A DNA stretch of 64,000 nt from Evernia prunastri. Taxonomy: Eukaryota > Ascomycota > Lecanoromycetes > Lecanorales > Parmeliaceae. The stretch spans positions 1-64,000 of the forward strand of contig NKYR01000162.1 in the NCBI GenBank assembly GCA_003184365.1, written 5' to 3'. The position numbers were made by a program, and so were the translations under genes. This document shows positions 21,330 to 32,582 of the stretch, piece by piece. Within the stretch, counting starts at the first letter, position 1. Each line of letters starts with the position of its first letter. Under the pieces are notes generated by a model. That model was not told the DNA's origin and ran no database searches. It was given only the letters and a program-made list of their open reading frames with translations.

Positions 21330-22414
21330 TGCAAAATTTAATGCTTCAACATGGTTAAGATGAAGGAAAAGGCAGATGAGACAGAGAAATGTCGAGAGTC
21401 GAGATCATGAACCTACCGGTTTGGTTAGCAGTCGGGAATACTCGTAATCACCCTCTACTGCACAACACCCACTAATGCAATACCCTAAAATCCGACAAAT
21501 CCGGGGGTTTGCCGCCCCTAAAAGCCTCCCTAAATTCACGCTAGCCCCCCGAAGAATTGAACAGACTTTGTTATACCATTATCTGCGTTCATTAATATAA
21601 CTTCAATTCGAAAAAATCTTGAAGTTTCGAAATCTAGATTTTACGTTCTATAACTTCTTTTTTCACTTATTTCTAAATACTGTTGTGGAACGACGAATAA
21701 TGAAATTTTCGAATTTTAGGGCATTGCATTAGTTAGGGGGTGAGTACCCGGCGCTTAAATTAAGGTTAATATCAGGCGCTTGCTGCCTTCCATCTTTTCT
21801 GCCTTCTGCATGGACAAGGCTAGATGCAGATGGAAATTTTCAGGCAACATGCCCTTGACTACACTTTGTATAACTACAAGTGTGCCAGATCCGTCTCATC
21901 TCTCTCGTAATGTGAAGCTTCAATGACAATACAGCAACCTTTGATCTCCCGGTTCCAATGTGCCTTTGCATGCCACAATTGTTCGCAGCTAAAATGTTAG
22001 GCTGAATGGTTTCAGGAAATCTGCTCGAGTTTTCACAAAACCCGCCACGTCGTCTGAGATGCACAACACCCTTGTAGGGGGTTCCAGATCAGCTTCCTAT
22101 TGATCCATAGTAATGTCACCACAGCTAGTCTGAGCCAGCCTTGTGGAACTCTACCCATTCCCTCAAACATCGAGTGCTTGACCATCTTTCTTGATATTAG
22201 CCTTGCCTCTTCTCGTACTGCAACTTTCCTGATACTCAATACGAGGCTTTGATGGTGGTAGCCTGTCAAAGGGGGAGGTTTACGGAGCTGCCTCTCAAGC
22301 CGACTAGAAGTCCTAAGCTATCTTGGTAAGGTCGATAACACTTTCCATTTAGTCCTTCTACAGATAGCTTACCACAGCTGATCCTAGAGACTGTCACACA
22401 CTACGCTGGCAGAC
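21330..22414. other. AT-rich intergenic region containing a MITE-like element
   Basis: About 1.1 kb between the RCF3-like gene and a plus-strand 2EXR gene. It contains the 263-bp element at 21471-21733; the remainder has no credible gene. The frames near 21840-22269 read as noise. Confidence 0.5.
21471..21733. mobile_element. Non-coding MITE-like element with terminal inverted repeats
   Basis: The left end (from 21471) reads ACTAATGCAATACCCTAAAA and the reverse complement of the right end (to 21733) reads ACTAATGCAATGCCCTAAAA, with similarity extending a few more bases (TCCGA versus TTCGA). This gives about 24-bp terminal inverted repeats with two mismatches around a 263-bp unit. The interior is AT-rich, has no coding frame and contains a smaller hairpin (AACTTCAA ... 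TTGAAGTT near 21599-21630). Size, inverted ends and lack of coding fit a miniature inverted-repeat element. I could not find a clear target-site duplication. One end begins (C)ACTA, but that alone does not prove a CACTA-type origin. Confidence 0.65.
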
Positions 22415-23583
22415 ATGGCCCGGTCTGCGCCCCGCTGCCGTATCAAGGGGCAACTGCAGTCACCACTCTTTAAACTTCCCGGTGAGATCCGGACCAAGAT
22501 ATATCGCTACGCTCTAGTAAGAGATGAACCCCTCGACCTATGGCCTCACAAGTGGATAAAGCCAGATGAGGGGGAGAAGTCATCGGTTGGAGGACTAAAG
22601 ACACGTCATCAAGAGAGTTTGGAGTACGTTCGCAAAGAGATGGCCACAGGTCTTTTGGGAACGTGCCGCCAAGCTTACAGAGAGGGTTCTTCATTCTTTT
22701 GGATCGACAATCGTTTCAAGTTCTCGGGCAGAAGTGGCTGGCAGGGCTTGCTCCGCTTTTATTTGACCATCGGCCCTCAAGCTCGAGCGCGTATACAACG
22801 CATTGATGTTCATGCACCGGTCTACATGCGTTGGCCAGTCAAGGACCTCGATAATAAAGATCTCAACGGTAGATCCAAGAACTTCCCACATATGCACATG
22901 GTCAAGATTGACTCGGAAGGCCGTAAGTTTACCTTTTAGCACGATTTCTTCCCAAACAGTGCCAACGCTTGGAGTGTAGTTGCTCAGAGAAAATGCTAAT
23001 TTGAAGACTTAAAGACCTAGACAGGATTGCCATCCAGCGGTTTTGTAATCTCCTGACACAAGACAGAGCCTTGAAAGAGATCAATTTCGTGATCCCGGAT
23101 GGTTTCCGCAATGGCGATGAGGATAGCTTTGGTGGATACGATATTGACCATGATATGGAGCCCGAATCATCACTTCGACTACAGAAGATAGCAGGTCTGG
23201 ACTGGATCAAGAAGACACTAATTGTTGAAGAGGGTGGGTATCTGGCCACCGATGATGGACCTCGGCAGATCCTGGATCAGGGATGGGACTTAATCTGTTT
23301 GCCAGGTAGCTTCATTTGGGAGAAAGGCACCGCGGACAAGGGGGAAAACACAGACTATGAGAAGCATGAAGTCAGTGAAACTCAAACTTGGAGCTCCCCC
23401 AACCGCGAAATGGAGTACCTTATCGGCGTCAAAGAACTATTCGAACATGATGAGATATCGGTACACGCAAATGGAGGAAGACACAAAGGTCATGTCGTCA
23501 AAATGGAGCGGTTTATGAAAGGATTTGGGGAGTGCAGATTCATTGGATCTGAAGGTGTTCTCTTACAGGTCGCTGAGACTTGA
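22415..23583 (+). CDS. Second 2EXR-domain protein
   Basis: Exons 22415..22922 and 23021..23583 (intron 98 nt, GTAAGT donor, GCTAAT branch, CCTAG acceptor), 356 aa. LFKLPGEIRTKIYRYALV near residues 18-35 is the LPxEIRxxIYxxxL signature, and LLGTCRQAYREGSSFFW is the following TCRQxxxEG segment. The second exon carries TFVIPDGF-like strands (KEINFVIPDGFRNGDEDSFGG) common in this family. Function unknown; 2EXR proteins are numerous in filamentous ascomycetes. An alternative ACAG acceptor four bases downstream would break the frame. It is too diverged from the first 2EXR protein to look like a recent duplicate. Confidence 0.75.
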
Positions 23584-24081
23584 TTTGGGCCTGATTTGGG
23601 CTTTGGTTTTGCGATGATACCCGGAAGGCAAGGGGGAGGGGTGATCGGACGCAGAAAGGGAACGTCAAATGTTGTCTATTCATAATTTTCCGACTTCCTG
23701 CTACATCAAATCTTGCGATCTAGATAGGATGCTTTTAGACATCGAGCAATTGAAGTGCTTTAAAGGTCCATTGGCAATTGCTATCCATCAGGCGCAATGC
23801 CGGAGAAAACGGCAGCTGCAGCGGTAAAAAAACACTACACCGTGAAGTGTGGAATTTGTGGTGCACAAGAGTAGTCCAGTCTGCCACTATTCCTACATAG
23901 CAGCATGCCTGTCATACAGAGTCCACAAAATCGAACAGCATTCTTTCATTTATTGGTCCATGAATTTATGTGCGCCCTATACCTTTGATGAGAGAGTTGT
24001 TATGACTTTGTCTAATGACAGAAAGAATATAAATCTACTCGAAAACCCAATAATTTGACCTGGCAACCCAATCCCACCGTA
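23584..24081. other. Intergenic region, promoter of HIS3
   Basis: About 500 bp between the 2EXR gene and HIS3, same strand. No gene is visible. I looked for TGACTC-type Gcn4/Cpc1 sites expected upstream of histidine genes and see no perfect copy. Confidence 0.35.
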
Positions 24082-24859
24082 ATGTCCGAAAAATCTCTCC
24101 GCCGCACTGCTCTCATAAACCGCAATACCAACGAAACCAAGATCCAAGTCTCCCTATCCCTCGACGGCGGACCTCTCGACCCTCTGCCCGACAATGCAGA
24201 TTTTTCCGCCGAGAGCGTTGCACCCAACGCACCCATCCCATCCCAGACGACCACTCACCACGCCTCCCAACTTAGGGGTTCCCAGCAAATCTGGATATGG
24301 ACCGGCATAGGCTTTTTAGATCATATGCTACATGCATGGTCCAAGCATGCTGGTTGGAGTCTCCGGGTGCGATGTAGAGGGGATTTAGCTAGTACGTCTT
24401 TGTCTCTATTGCTGCCAAATTGACTCTTGTGGCTAATCATATATATACAAAGTCGACGACCACCACACGACCGAAGACACCCTCCTCGCCCTCGGCACCG
24501 CCTTCACCACCGCCCTAGGCCCCCGCACCGGCCTCGCCCGCTTCGGCCACTGCTACGCGCCCCTCGACGAAGCCCTCTCGCGCGCCGTCCTCGACATTTC
24601 CTCGCGCCCTTTCTTCGTCGGCAACTTTGGCTTTGACGGACCAATGATGGGGCAGCTGAATAGCCAGATGATACATCACGGGCTGAGCAGCTGGGCGATG
24701 GCGGCCGGGGTGACGCTCCATGTGGACGTGATCCGGGGAAGCAATGATCATCACAGGGCGGAGAGTGCGTTCAAGGCACTAGCAGGGGCGTGCAGGATGG
24801 CTTGTGCGAGGATCGAGGGAAGGGAGGGGGAGGTGGGAAGCACGAAGGGCGTGCTTTGA
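24082..24859 (+). CDS. HIS3: Imidazoleglycerol-phosphate dehydratase
   Basis: Exons 24082..24391 and 24453..24859 (intron 61 nt, GTACGT donor, GGCTAATC branch, CAAAG acceptor); 238 aa, slightly longer than yeast His3 because of a loop around PLDPLPDNADFSAESV. It catalyses the sixth step of histidine synthesis, dehydrating imidazole glycerol phosphate, using two metal ions held by histidines and acids. Family motifs: GIGFLDHMLHAWSKHAGW, DDHHTTEDTLLALGTA across the intron, FGFDGPMMGQLNSQMIHHGL and SNDHHRAESAFKALA; both HHxxE-type metal motifs are intact. The start at 24082 (MSEKSLRRTALINRNTNET) fits the family better than an upstream in-frame codon. The first part of exon 2 is very C-rich. Confidence 0.96.
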
Positions 24860-25005
24860 GGAATGTACCGGTTTGGGGTAGTTGTTGTACATATCTTTAG
24901 CAACGCCAGGCATGCTAATTGCCGAAGCAATTGCAGCTTAAATGCTCATGGACGGAAGCCTCGCTGGCCCGTAATATTACACCAAGACACCCTGCTTATA
25001 GATTA

Positions 25006-25530
25006 CTATAGCGACCCAAGCATGTTCAGAACATCCTGACCATCCATCCTTCCACTACCCTTTCCGGAGTCGACTGGTCTCGGTCCTGCGGCGCCAGCGC
25101 CAGATCCTACTCTTGTCCCCACCCCTGGCGCAGTCTCGTCCCCAGCATAGTAGAACCATGCCCTGCTAGCCATTTTCATCACGTGTTCAGGGAGGTAGAG
25201 CGAGGCCGCGACGATGATCATGGAGATGAATAGAAGCAGAAATGTGTCTGCGGAGGTAGTCAGCGCATATGCTCGGATGGGCATAAAAAACAGCGGTTTG
25301 GGAGATTAGTAAAGTGTAGCCCAGAATCCGGCGGTGGAGTCGGCAACGGGCAATCTCAGAACAAGACCATGATTTGGGGACTAAAAAGTGTGTCTCTATG
25401 GCCAGCGGACAAGGGGATACGTACTGAAGATGAGTTTCTCCGTAGGCGTAAGCATGTAAAGGGAGAAAGTGACTTCATACTGGTAGCGTTTGCGCTGCAG
25501 CCATCGGATCAAATCCGAGGCGTATAACAT
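25006..25530 (-). CDS. Small subunit of serine palmitoyltransferase-like protein (DUF3317)
   Basis: Exons on minus: 25530..25425 and 25247..25006 (intron 177 nt, GTACGT donor, CCGCAG acceptor), 115 aa. The first exon encodes WLQRKRYQYEVTFSLYMLTPTEKLIF and the second NTFLLLFISMIIVAASLYLPEHV followed by RAWFYYAG. This matches the SPTSSA/DUF3317 pattern (YExxxxLYMLxPxEKxxFN, then one membrane helix). Such ER proteins bind the serine palmitoyltransferase heterodimer and stimulate the first step of sphingolipid synthesis; yeast Tsc3 is the functional counterpart. The C-terminal tail is glycine-rich (GVGTRVGSGAGAAG). The start is the first ATG in this frame. Confidence 0.8.
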
Positions 25531-26032
25531 CGCGAAGGGAGACTGGTCACTGTCCAGCCGTGTTTCCAATGACGAGCAGTCGTGCACCGAAGTTCAAATC
25601 AGGGGAGCGATGAACGAGCGTAAAATCTGAAAAGGCTCAGAGGAAATTCTTGAATCCTGGGATGCTTGCAATGCGGTTTGCGATTATGTATCATTCGCAA
25701 TTAAGTGACTGCTTTAAGGGCCACGCTAGCAGAGGTCAAATGTAGGGTTAGGTTAGAATTCAGGCTCACTGCGGCTCAAAGATGCTGCGCTTTTACGGAG
25801 TACTCAGGCTCGCGTCGAGTGTCCTTACTCTTCCATTGACTCGGTACCTTATTCGTAGGCTCTGTCCTCAGCGTTTTAAATCCAATGTTCAATCACCCTT
25901 TCTGTCTTCCTCAAGATTCAGGACCAAATCATTCATTTTGCACATTGTTTCGAATCCTTTTTCAGCTTGAGCAGTACCCGCTGGCTCCACTTACACACCC
26001 CATCAAGAGCCTGTCCAATATGATACCTTGTC
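25531..26032. promoter_or_regulatory. Divergent region between SPT small subunit and GGQ factor
   Basis: A 500-bp head-to-head spacer. A 62-codon frame at 25782-25970 reads basic and serine-rich but has no family match and probably lies in the 5' leader of the downstream gene. Confidence 0.35.
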
Positions 26033-26603
26033 ATGCTCTTCTGCAGAACCTCCAGATTGATTTATACATCAATCAAGTCACCATTTCGTCTCCGGACAAA
26101 GCACTTCACCTTGCAGAATGTTGCGGCGGCAGCACAGATGCCCCCACGTCTTGTCCTCAAGGAGGAAGACATCCAGGAAGCTTTCCTAAAAGGAAGTGGG
26201 CCAGGAGGCCAAAAAATTGTATGTTGGCTTTTTCGAACAACCCTGTCCGGCAACTGCGAACACTGACATGTATCAATCGCGTTAGAACAAGACTTCCTCT
26301 GCAGTCCAATTGAAGCACGTACCCACAGGCACAACAATCAAATCGCAAGCCACTAGATCACGGTCACAGAATCGAAAGATTGCCAGGCGCCTACTCGCTG
26401 AGAAGGTTGAGGCTGCAGAGAAGGGCCCCGAAAGCAGAACGGCATTGAAGGCGGACATCAAGAAAAAAAAGAAAGCTAGCAAGAGTAAGAAGGCCAGGCG
26501 GAAACACAAGTCTTCCCTGGATGGAAGAGAAGGCGAGGAAGGGGAAGCTGAAGATGATGGCGACGAACCTGCAGAGGTTGAGGTGAAAGAGGAACGTGTG
26601 TGA
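26033..26603 (+). CDS. Mitochondrial RF-1-domain (GGQ) protein, Rso55/C12orf65-like
   Basis: Exons 26033..26218 and 26286..26603 (intron 67 nt, GTATGT donor, GTTAG acceptor), 167 aa. The N-terminal 35 residues are basic, rich in S/T/R and free of acids (SRLIYTSIKSPFRLRTKHF), a typical mitochondrial presequence. The RF-1 domain starts at MPPRLVLKEEDIQEAFLKGSGPGGQKINKT, with the catalytic GGQ at about residues 58-60 and the intron just after QKI. VQLKHVPTGT and SQNRKIARRLL complete the domain. A lysine-rich tail (KKKKKASKSKKARRKHKSS) and an acidic end follow. Proteins of this type, which lack codon-recognition domains, rescue stalled mitochondrial ribosomes by hydrolysing peptidyl-tRNA. Confidence 0.87.
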
Positions 26604-29547
26604 ACAAGACTGGTGATAAGCGTCTGTTCGTTGAAGGGGACACAGGACGATCAGACACTGCCCAGTGTTCGATCATACTTACTGCACGCTCGCGAAATCA
26701 GCTGCATAACAGCTCAGCTATGCATCAAAGAAACTCCGTTTGGTGGACGTGCCTCGAAGTTCGTAACAAAGCAAGACCATGGTTCCATTAACGAAGAAGC
26801 TGCTGCCAACCGGTCGCACGCACTGCCAAAGATCACGGTCCCTACTCACGGCCAACTTGAAGGGGATATGAAATGGGTATTGTGCTTAGATCCAATATCG
26901 CCGTCTCCCAAACCTGCCACTATGACTGGTAGCTCGACCAGTCATGTTGAAGTCTTAGGTGTTCCCGAACCACTGCAACGTGATGAGAACCAGCATGGAA
27001 GGGAATCATGCACAATTGCAAGAGTGACTGGTGCCTACGATCCCTTTTTGAGACCAGAAGCTGAGAGAGAGAATGCTGCGTCGCACTGGCCGAGCTCTGG
27101 ATAAAGGCCTGACCTTGGATCCAAGTTACCATTCATGAACGTGGTGACGAGCGATTGGTTATGAAGTTCCGAATTGCAAAATTCTTGAGAAGGATCAGGA
27201 CAAGGAATAGTAGGATGCATACTGGGAGAAGCGTCAAAGAGAAGAATAGGGTAAAAAACAAAGTCTGGAGAGAGAAGCTTCTTAAGAGGGAATGCTCCTG
27301 AAAGACAGCGTCCAAGAGACGCGGTACCCAAATGATGACTATACAACTCAGTAGTGGGACATCAGTCATTTGCCAATAGGGTCAGAGTCAAAACAGATAT
27401 AATAGGCATCTTCGTGGTCGTACCTTGGTCCCTGGCACCATTATTAATCCATAATGGTCCACTATGTGGAGTTGGAAGTTAGCCTTGCAGCGATTGACAC
27501 GACAGTACGTTTGCTGCACTAAGATTGTTTCATGAAAGTCGAATGTAAGCTACGGCTGTTGAGAGGTGCGAGACATGGCCGTGAGATGGTGTTGAGCTAG
27601 CTATTTACGGGCAATGTTCCAAGCATGCTTACTGGTAAGTTAAGACGCAGGCAAAGAATCTCTTTCCATTATTCTTGGGCCCTCACGACTTATTGCCCTT
27701 CAGTTGGTCAGTACAAAATCGTTCTTCGAGGTACTTTGCACAGTCTAAATGCACAAGCTCAATTATCTCGTCATTCCATCGACTCTATTGACTCCACTCC
27801 GCTTCGATCAGTTGAAGAGCTGCTATTACGAGGGTGGCAGCCTAGCCAACGATTTCCCTTGCGACCCAGCGGCAAAGGTTGGGACATATTGTGGCGGCAG
27901 GCAGTAACTTTCACCGTTTCAATGGAGTTGGTAGTTGCGTTATAGGAAACTGTAAAGACTAGATATGCGCTTGTCCCCTCCGATTAGGTTCGTTTTGCGT
28001 GCCCGCGTGCCATACCCTAGGACAAGCCTGGGTCTGATATTCAATCTCGGACGCCAGTATTTTCTTCAGTCATACATCCGTGCCCCATCCTGGACAAACG
28101 GAGTTCTTCTTTCGACGGACAATGAATTGAAGAGACTAACTATCTAATTATCGGACCTCTATCGACTGTGGCCACCCCTCTGAGCGGCTGCAACAGTTCC
28201 AAAATTTTACCACACCAACTTTGACAAATTGCCCTTCAGGAGTCAATATCACTCAAGCGTCTGCCCCTGCATTCTGTTTCGCTCCTGTGACGTCCACATT
28301 CGCTTCTCAGCCGCCGGCGCCCTCAACAGCACCCTCCAGCCGCAGCACGGGCGAACAATTCGCCATCCCATCGCAACATTGGCAGGCCTTTGGTGCTTTG
28401 TTTGGTTAGATGGTTAGATATACGTTTTCTCCGGCCGGTGAAACCTCCCGCCCACCCCAAATCGACACATGGACCTCCAATCTTGGGTGCAGTGGATGGA
28501 GCAAAGGCACTGTCGGGCTACGAGGAGACCGAGCTTTAAGGCGGGTTGGTGAAAGTTTGAGGATCGGGAAAAGTTCGCGTTGTAAGTCAGCCGGTCAGGG
28601 AGTAAGGATGAAAGCGTTGCGTCCCCGTTCGGCTTTGAAGGCTTCGCCATATTGTTCGCTAGAGCTGGACAGCAGACCGAGGAAGAGGGTATTCGCGAGG
28701 CAGAGAATCGACCTCGTCGTGGCGGTATTGTTTTCAAGATGTTCTGTTTTGAGAGACTGATGAGCAAGCCTGGTGCCTGGTTAGAATATTTCTCACAGGA
28801 TGCCAACGTCCAGACAATTCGGTCTAGTGGGTAGCATACCTCAGTCATCGGGTTGCCTTCTTCGAAAAGAATCGACGACCTTTTTCACGGAGCTTGAGGA
28901 CGTAGAATGGCAAGTTGGTGATGCACATGTTGGCAGGAAATTTGGACGCTCCAGCAAGGCGGTCTTCTTTGAAAAAGGAGAGTCAGGGAAAAGAATCTGT
29001 CCTTTGGTAGGAGTACAGCTTGGGATATGCTGAATTTATATGTGGTGAGATCGAATGAGAAGAATCAAAAAAGATTAAATACCGTGATAATAATGCACAT
29101 TTTCGCGCCTCTGAGAATGCGAAATTTTAATGGCATTTCCTGACTACATACGGACGGATAGGAACCACAGCCTTGTGGCTACCGTTCTGGATTTTCCACC
29201 TGCTTTGAAGTATTTCAGTTGCAAATATGGGCTTCAACTCGTTACCTCCCCATACGAAGTCTTTCTTCTGATTGTCCAGACGTAATAAGTTAGTCATGCT
29301 TGGCATTGATGCAAGACACGGGACGAACCGATTACGGACAATGCTTGATGATGAGTCGAGAGCTCTGGAGAAGTCGGCCTGGTCAAACCCTTGATGGTCC
29401 AGTATGGTATATAGACCTGCAACGAGAGGCAAGGGTATTTTCAGCAAAGCCTGCTTCATGACCGAACGGATACTCTAAATGGCATTGGTGGAGTGAATAA
29501 TGTGAGATTATAGCTAGATTACACCTATCCTTTAGGGATATCTGCGC
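26604..29547. other. 2.9-kb stretch without a supported gene
   Basis: This is the largest poorly explained region. A 163-codon plus frame (26613-27104) follows the GGQ gene but has no recognisable domain. A 78-codon minus frame (27133-27369) encodes two hydrophobic segments (TLFFTLFFSLTLLPVCILLFL), possibly chance. Frames between 27.6 and 29.0 kb are short and shift repeatedly, which could be gene relics. A minus frame at 29127-29459 (110 codons, ending VVRKCH) lies just downstream of the GH93 gene. None has support beyond being open. Confidence 0.4.
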
Positions 29548-31094
29548 TTAACTCAGAGTAATAGTTTGGGCTTTTGCCCCTCCGTTGTCGAACAGCATCA
29601 AGAGGCTTGCTTCTCCCAGAGCATACAGACCTGGCCACACACTCTGAACCTGACCGACAGTAATCTTATTACCCCAAGTCAGTCCACCGTCTCCGCTGGT
29701 AATGAACTTAGCTGCCGTGTTCGTGGTATAGCCAGCTGAAGGAGCAGCTAGAGTTGAATCTTCATTTGTCATAAAGCTGACACAGAGCGTCCCACCCACG
29801 TTAACGATCTGCGGTGCGCCTGCGGAGGTGTTGGGGCTATCCGGGCTATAAACAGTATTGCGGTTGCCCCATGTCTTGCCGTCATCGGAGGAAGTGATGG
29901 ATTTAATGCTGAAGGTTCCATCTGACTCGCTCTCAAAGACTGCCATCAGGTCGTTTCCATTCACAGCTGTGACCCCAGTCATTCCTGCGCACATTTCGGA
30001 GTCAGCATGCCCTGGATGTGTTAAAGGCCCAGGTCACAAGCCAAAATTGAGAAGCAAAATGGTCGTTTGCTCCCGAAACAAGTCACGCAGCTCAGAAGTC
30101 GGTATCAACCAAGGAGGGATATGGAAATTCACATACCATCACGTGATGTTATGCCACCCCCGGAAATAGTCTGGGACTCTGTCCATGTCTGACCGCCATC
30201 AGTGGAAAATCTCTCCAGTGTGTCTTGATCGGCAGCGGAGTTTTCGCGGGAGTAGTAAAGCTGTAGCGATCCGTCTTGTGCGTTGCGGAGAAAAGGCTCC
30301 CAATTCCCATTGACAGGTCCTGGATCCGAGGATGGAGTGCTTAAGTATGTCCATGTCCTGCCCAAGTTGTCCGAGTAGGCCACAGTGATACGAAAGATTA
30401 GGTAGGCTCCAGTGTTGGGGTCTTTGGAATGGTTCCTGAATGTACAGAGAACGCGGCCTGATGGGAGTTGAAGGACGTATCTCAACGATTCTGGAGTCAG
30501 CATTTATCTGTGAAGATAGGTCTACATTCAGGAGACATCTCTGAGGAGCCGGAAAGGTTTTCCAATGCCCTGCACAAGATGAAAAGGATTTTAATGGGTC
30601 AAACTTACGGATTGTCGATGTCGTTTGCGTTCGAGGGACCTCTCGTGACTTCTCCAATATTTTGCCATGATTTGCCGTTGTCGGTGCTGTGGCGATCTCG
30701 AAGTCAACAGATTTCTTTCGCGACAGAATGCCAAGCTGTGACACAGCTCAAAGAGATAATGAGATCCTTTTTGCTTCCGGGACTTATCTTGCAAGTTGCA
30801 CCAAGAAGAAAAGAAACCGCTCGGAAAATGTACTTACCTCGTGACAATTTCAAGAATGTTGTCGCCATCATTGAAGGCAGTGTAGGCGCCAATGATGCTG
30901 CCAGCCGGCAAGGATGAATCAGAAAGACTATTTGCCCGAGGGTATGTACCCTGACCAAAGATTACTGGGCTACCTGCCAGTGTCGGAAGGACAGCACTTC
31001 TTTTGATAGCAGCAGTGCTGAGTGGAGCTGACCAACAGCTCCAAGAAAAACAAACAAGGGAAAGCACAAGGACCAGATTAGATGGACGATACAT
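29548..31094 (-). CDS. Secreted GH93-type exo-arabinanase / sialidase-fold protein
   Basis: Exons on minus: 31094..30838, 30686..30609, 30480..30137, 29984..29548; 371 aa, in frame. A signal peptide (LVLVLSLVCFSWSCWSAP) opens the protein. Asp-box/BNR repeats of the six-bladed beta-propeller are seen at STDNGKSW, SDNLGRTW, STDGGQTW, SDDGKTW and SGDGGLTW. GPSNANDIDNPYVLQLPSGRVLC is formed across intron 2, SGGGITSRDGMTGV across intron 3, and GQVQSVWPGLYAL lies near the end. GH93 enzymes release arabinobiose from arabinan in plant cell walls, which fits a plant-associated or saprotrophic fungus. Intron 2 (30608..30481) uses a TTGAG acceptor 16 nt past a CTGAC branch and skips a nearer CCAG; only this choice restores the family sequence. 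Other sialidase-superfamily roles cannot be excluded. Confidence 0.82.
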
Positions 31095-32582
31095 TTTTCT
31101 TTGGTTGGGTTTTTTGACACGAATGAATTTGAATATTTGAGTAGGGGTTGTGGTCTTTTTTGAAGGATTGTGGTCAATGAGCGTGATGTGAGAGACTTTT
31201 AAGCTCTCAGAAACATGTATCTAGCAGTGGTCAGCTCCCAGGGTTTCCTGATAGAGAAGGTCCAACGTACCCTGATTATGATTAGAGCCTGCTGCACAAC
31301 ATGTTGGGACGCCGAGTTCCGGGAGGACGCTGGCAGAAAGGCAGTCTTTATGCTATTTTTCCATGGTGGAGGAAGCTCCTTTCAATAAATCTGCATATGC
31401 AGATCCCCATCCATACCGCGCGCCAAAAAAGGAATGAGGCTCCTTCATCATGGACACTTGGACAGGGATCTTCTTCTGTGTCCCGGCAACATAATCAACT
31501 GTACGGGGTGGTAGTAGTCTATACATGAAGCACATTGTGTTATGTGTTGACGGTCGGGATGCAACAACTTGACCAGTGTGTTCCGTGCGAACAGGGGAAG
31601 TGGGGCGTGGGAGAGTGGGAAAGGGGACACGGGACACAGGGGACGGGGAGTGGTTGAACGGCACGAAAGGGTTACAGCTTAATTAGTGGTCTTTGGAAGA
31701 TTGGAGAAGAAGTTTCAAAACCTCCTCAGCTCATGCATCAATGTGGTAGAATATAATATAATAATAGGTGTGATATTTTTCATAGACGTGGAGATTGTCA
31801 AGTTAGTTGATTGATGGATTGATTGATTGATTGATTGATGGATTGATTGGGCAGCCGAACCGACAACGGGTTTTCCGGAGCATCCAAATATTCTTGCCAC
31901 GAGGCACGAGCCATGGGATGTCCCTCGGTCCATAATCCATAACCAAAAACATAGATTACACAAGATGGTGATTGGCGAGGATAGAAGTTGGTACTCTACG
32001 TAGTGTGGGAGTATACAGGTAGACCGGAGAGCGGTACATAAGGTGCTAAGGTAAGGTACTTTAGGTACCTTACGCGGCATCTAAGTGGCAAGTGCACAAG
32101 TGATAGGTACAACATACAGTACAAGCGCTCCATCCAAGATTGATGCCGACTGTTCACAACTTCCAAACTCCACCCCCAACCAAAGTCAAAAACAAAACAA
32201 AACAAAGCAAAGCAAAACGTCCCCGCCGCGAGAATCCCGAATCTTCCACCTGAGAGAGATATACCGTAGGTACAACATAATGCATCACTTTGGAGAATTC
32301 ACTGTTGCTGTGTAGGTGTAAGTCATAGTTAGGAAGGTAGGTAGTTAGGTAGGTAACCTTCTACAGTACATACCTACTACTGTACCGACTTGATCACTTC
32401 AATATTTTATACAAATATCGAAGCAAGCAGGGGTATGTAATCTATCTAAACCGCCTTCGGGAACAGGCCATCGCTTCTCATCGCTTTTCCTCTTTCTATG
32501 CAAGACTCATATTCGACACACAGAAACGCATCATATCCGTCGTCTCCTTTCCCATATGCACAGCCAAACTTCGAAACCCTGT
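31095..32582. other. Intergenic region with simple repeats and AGGTA motifs
   Basis: About 1.5 kb between the GH93 promoter side and the 3' end of CSE1. It holds a TTGA tetranucleotide run (31803-31850), an AAAAC/AAAGC run (32186-32218) and AGGTA motif clusters at 32040-32075, 32260-32275 and 32330-32385. No gene seen. Confidence 0.5.
31803..31850. repeat. (TTGA)n tetranucleotide repeat
   Basis: About eleven near-perfect TTGA units, two of them interrupted by TTGATGGA. Intergenic. Confidence 0.9.

Noticed and set aside
25782..25970. A 62-codon basic frame as the N-terminal exon of the GGQ protein.
   Set aside because: The frame beginning at 26033 already supplies a good mitochondrial presequence and runs straight into the domain, with no splice needed.
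31803..31850. The TTGA run as a CRISPR or satellite array.
   Set aside because: The unit is four bases with no spacers; it is a simple microsatellite.
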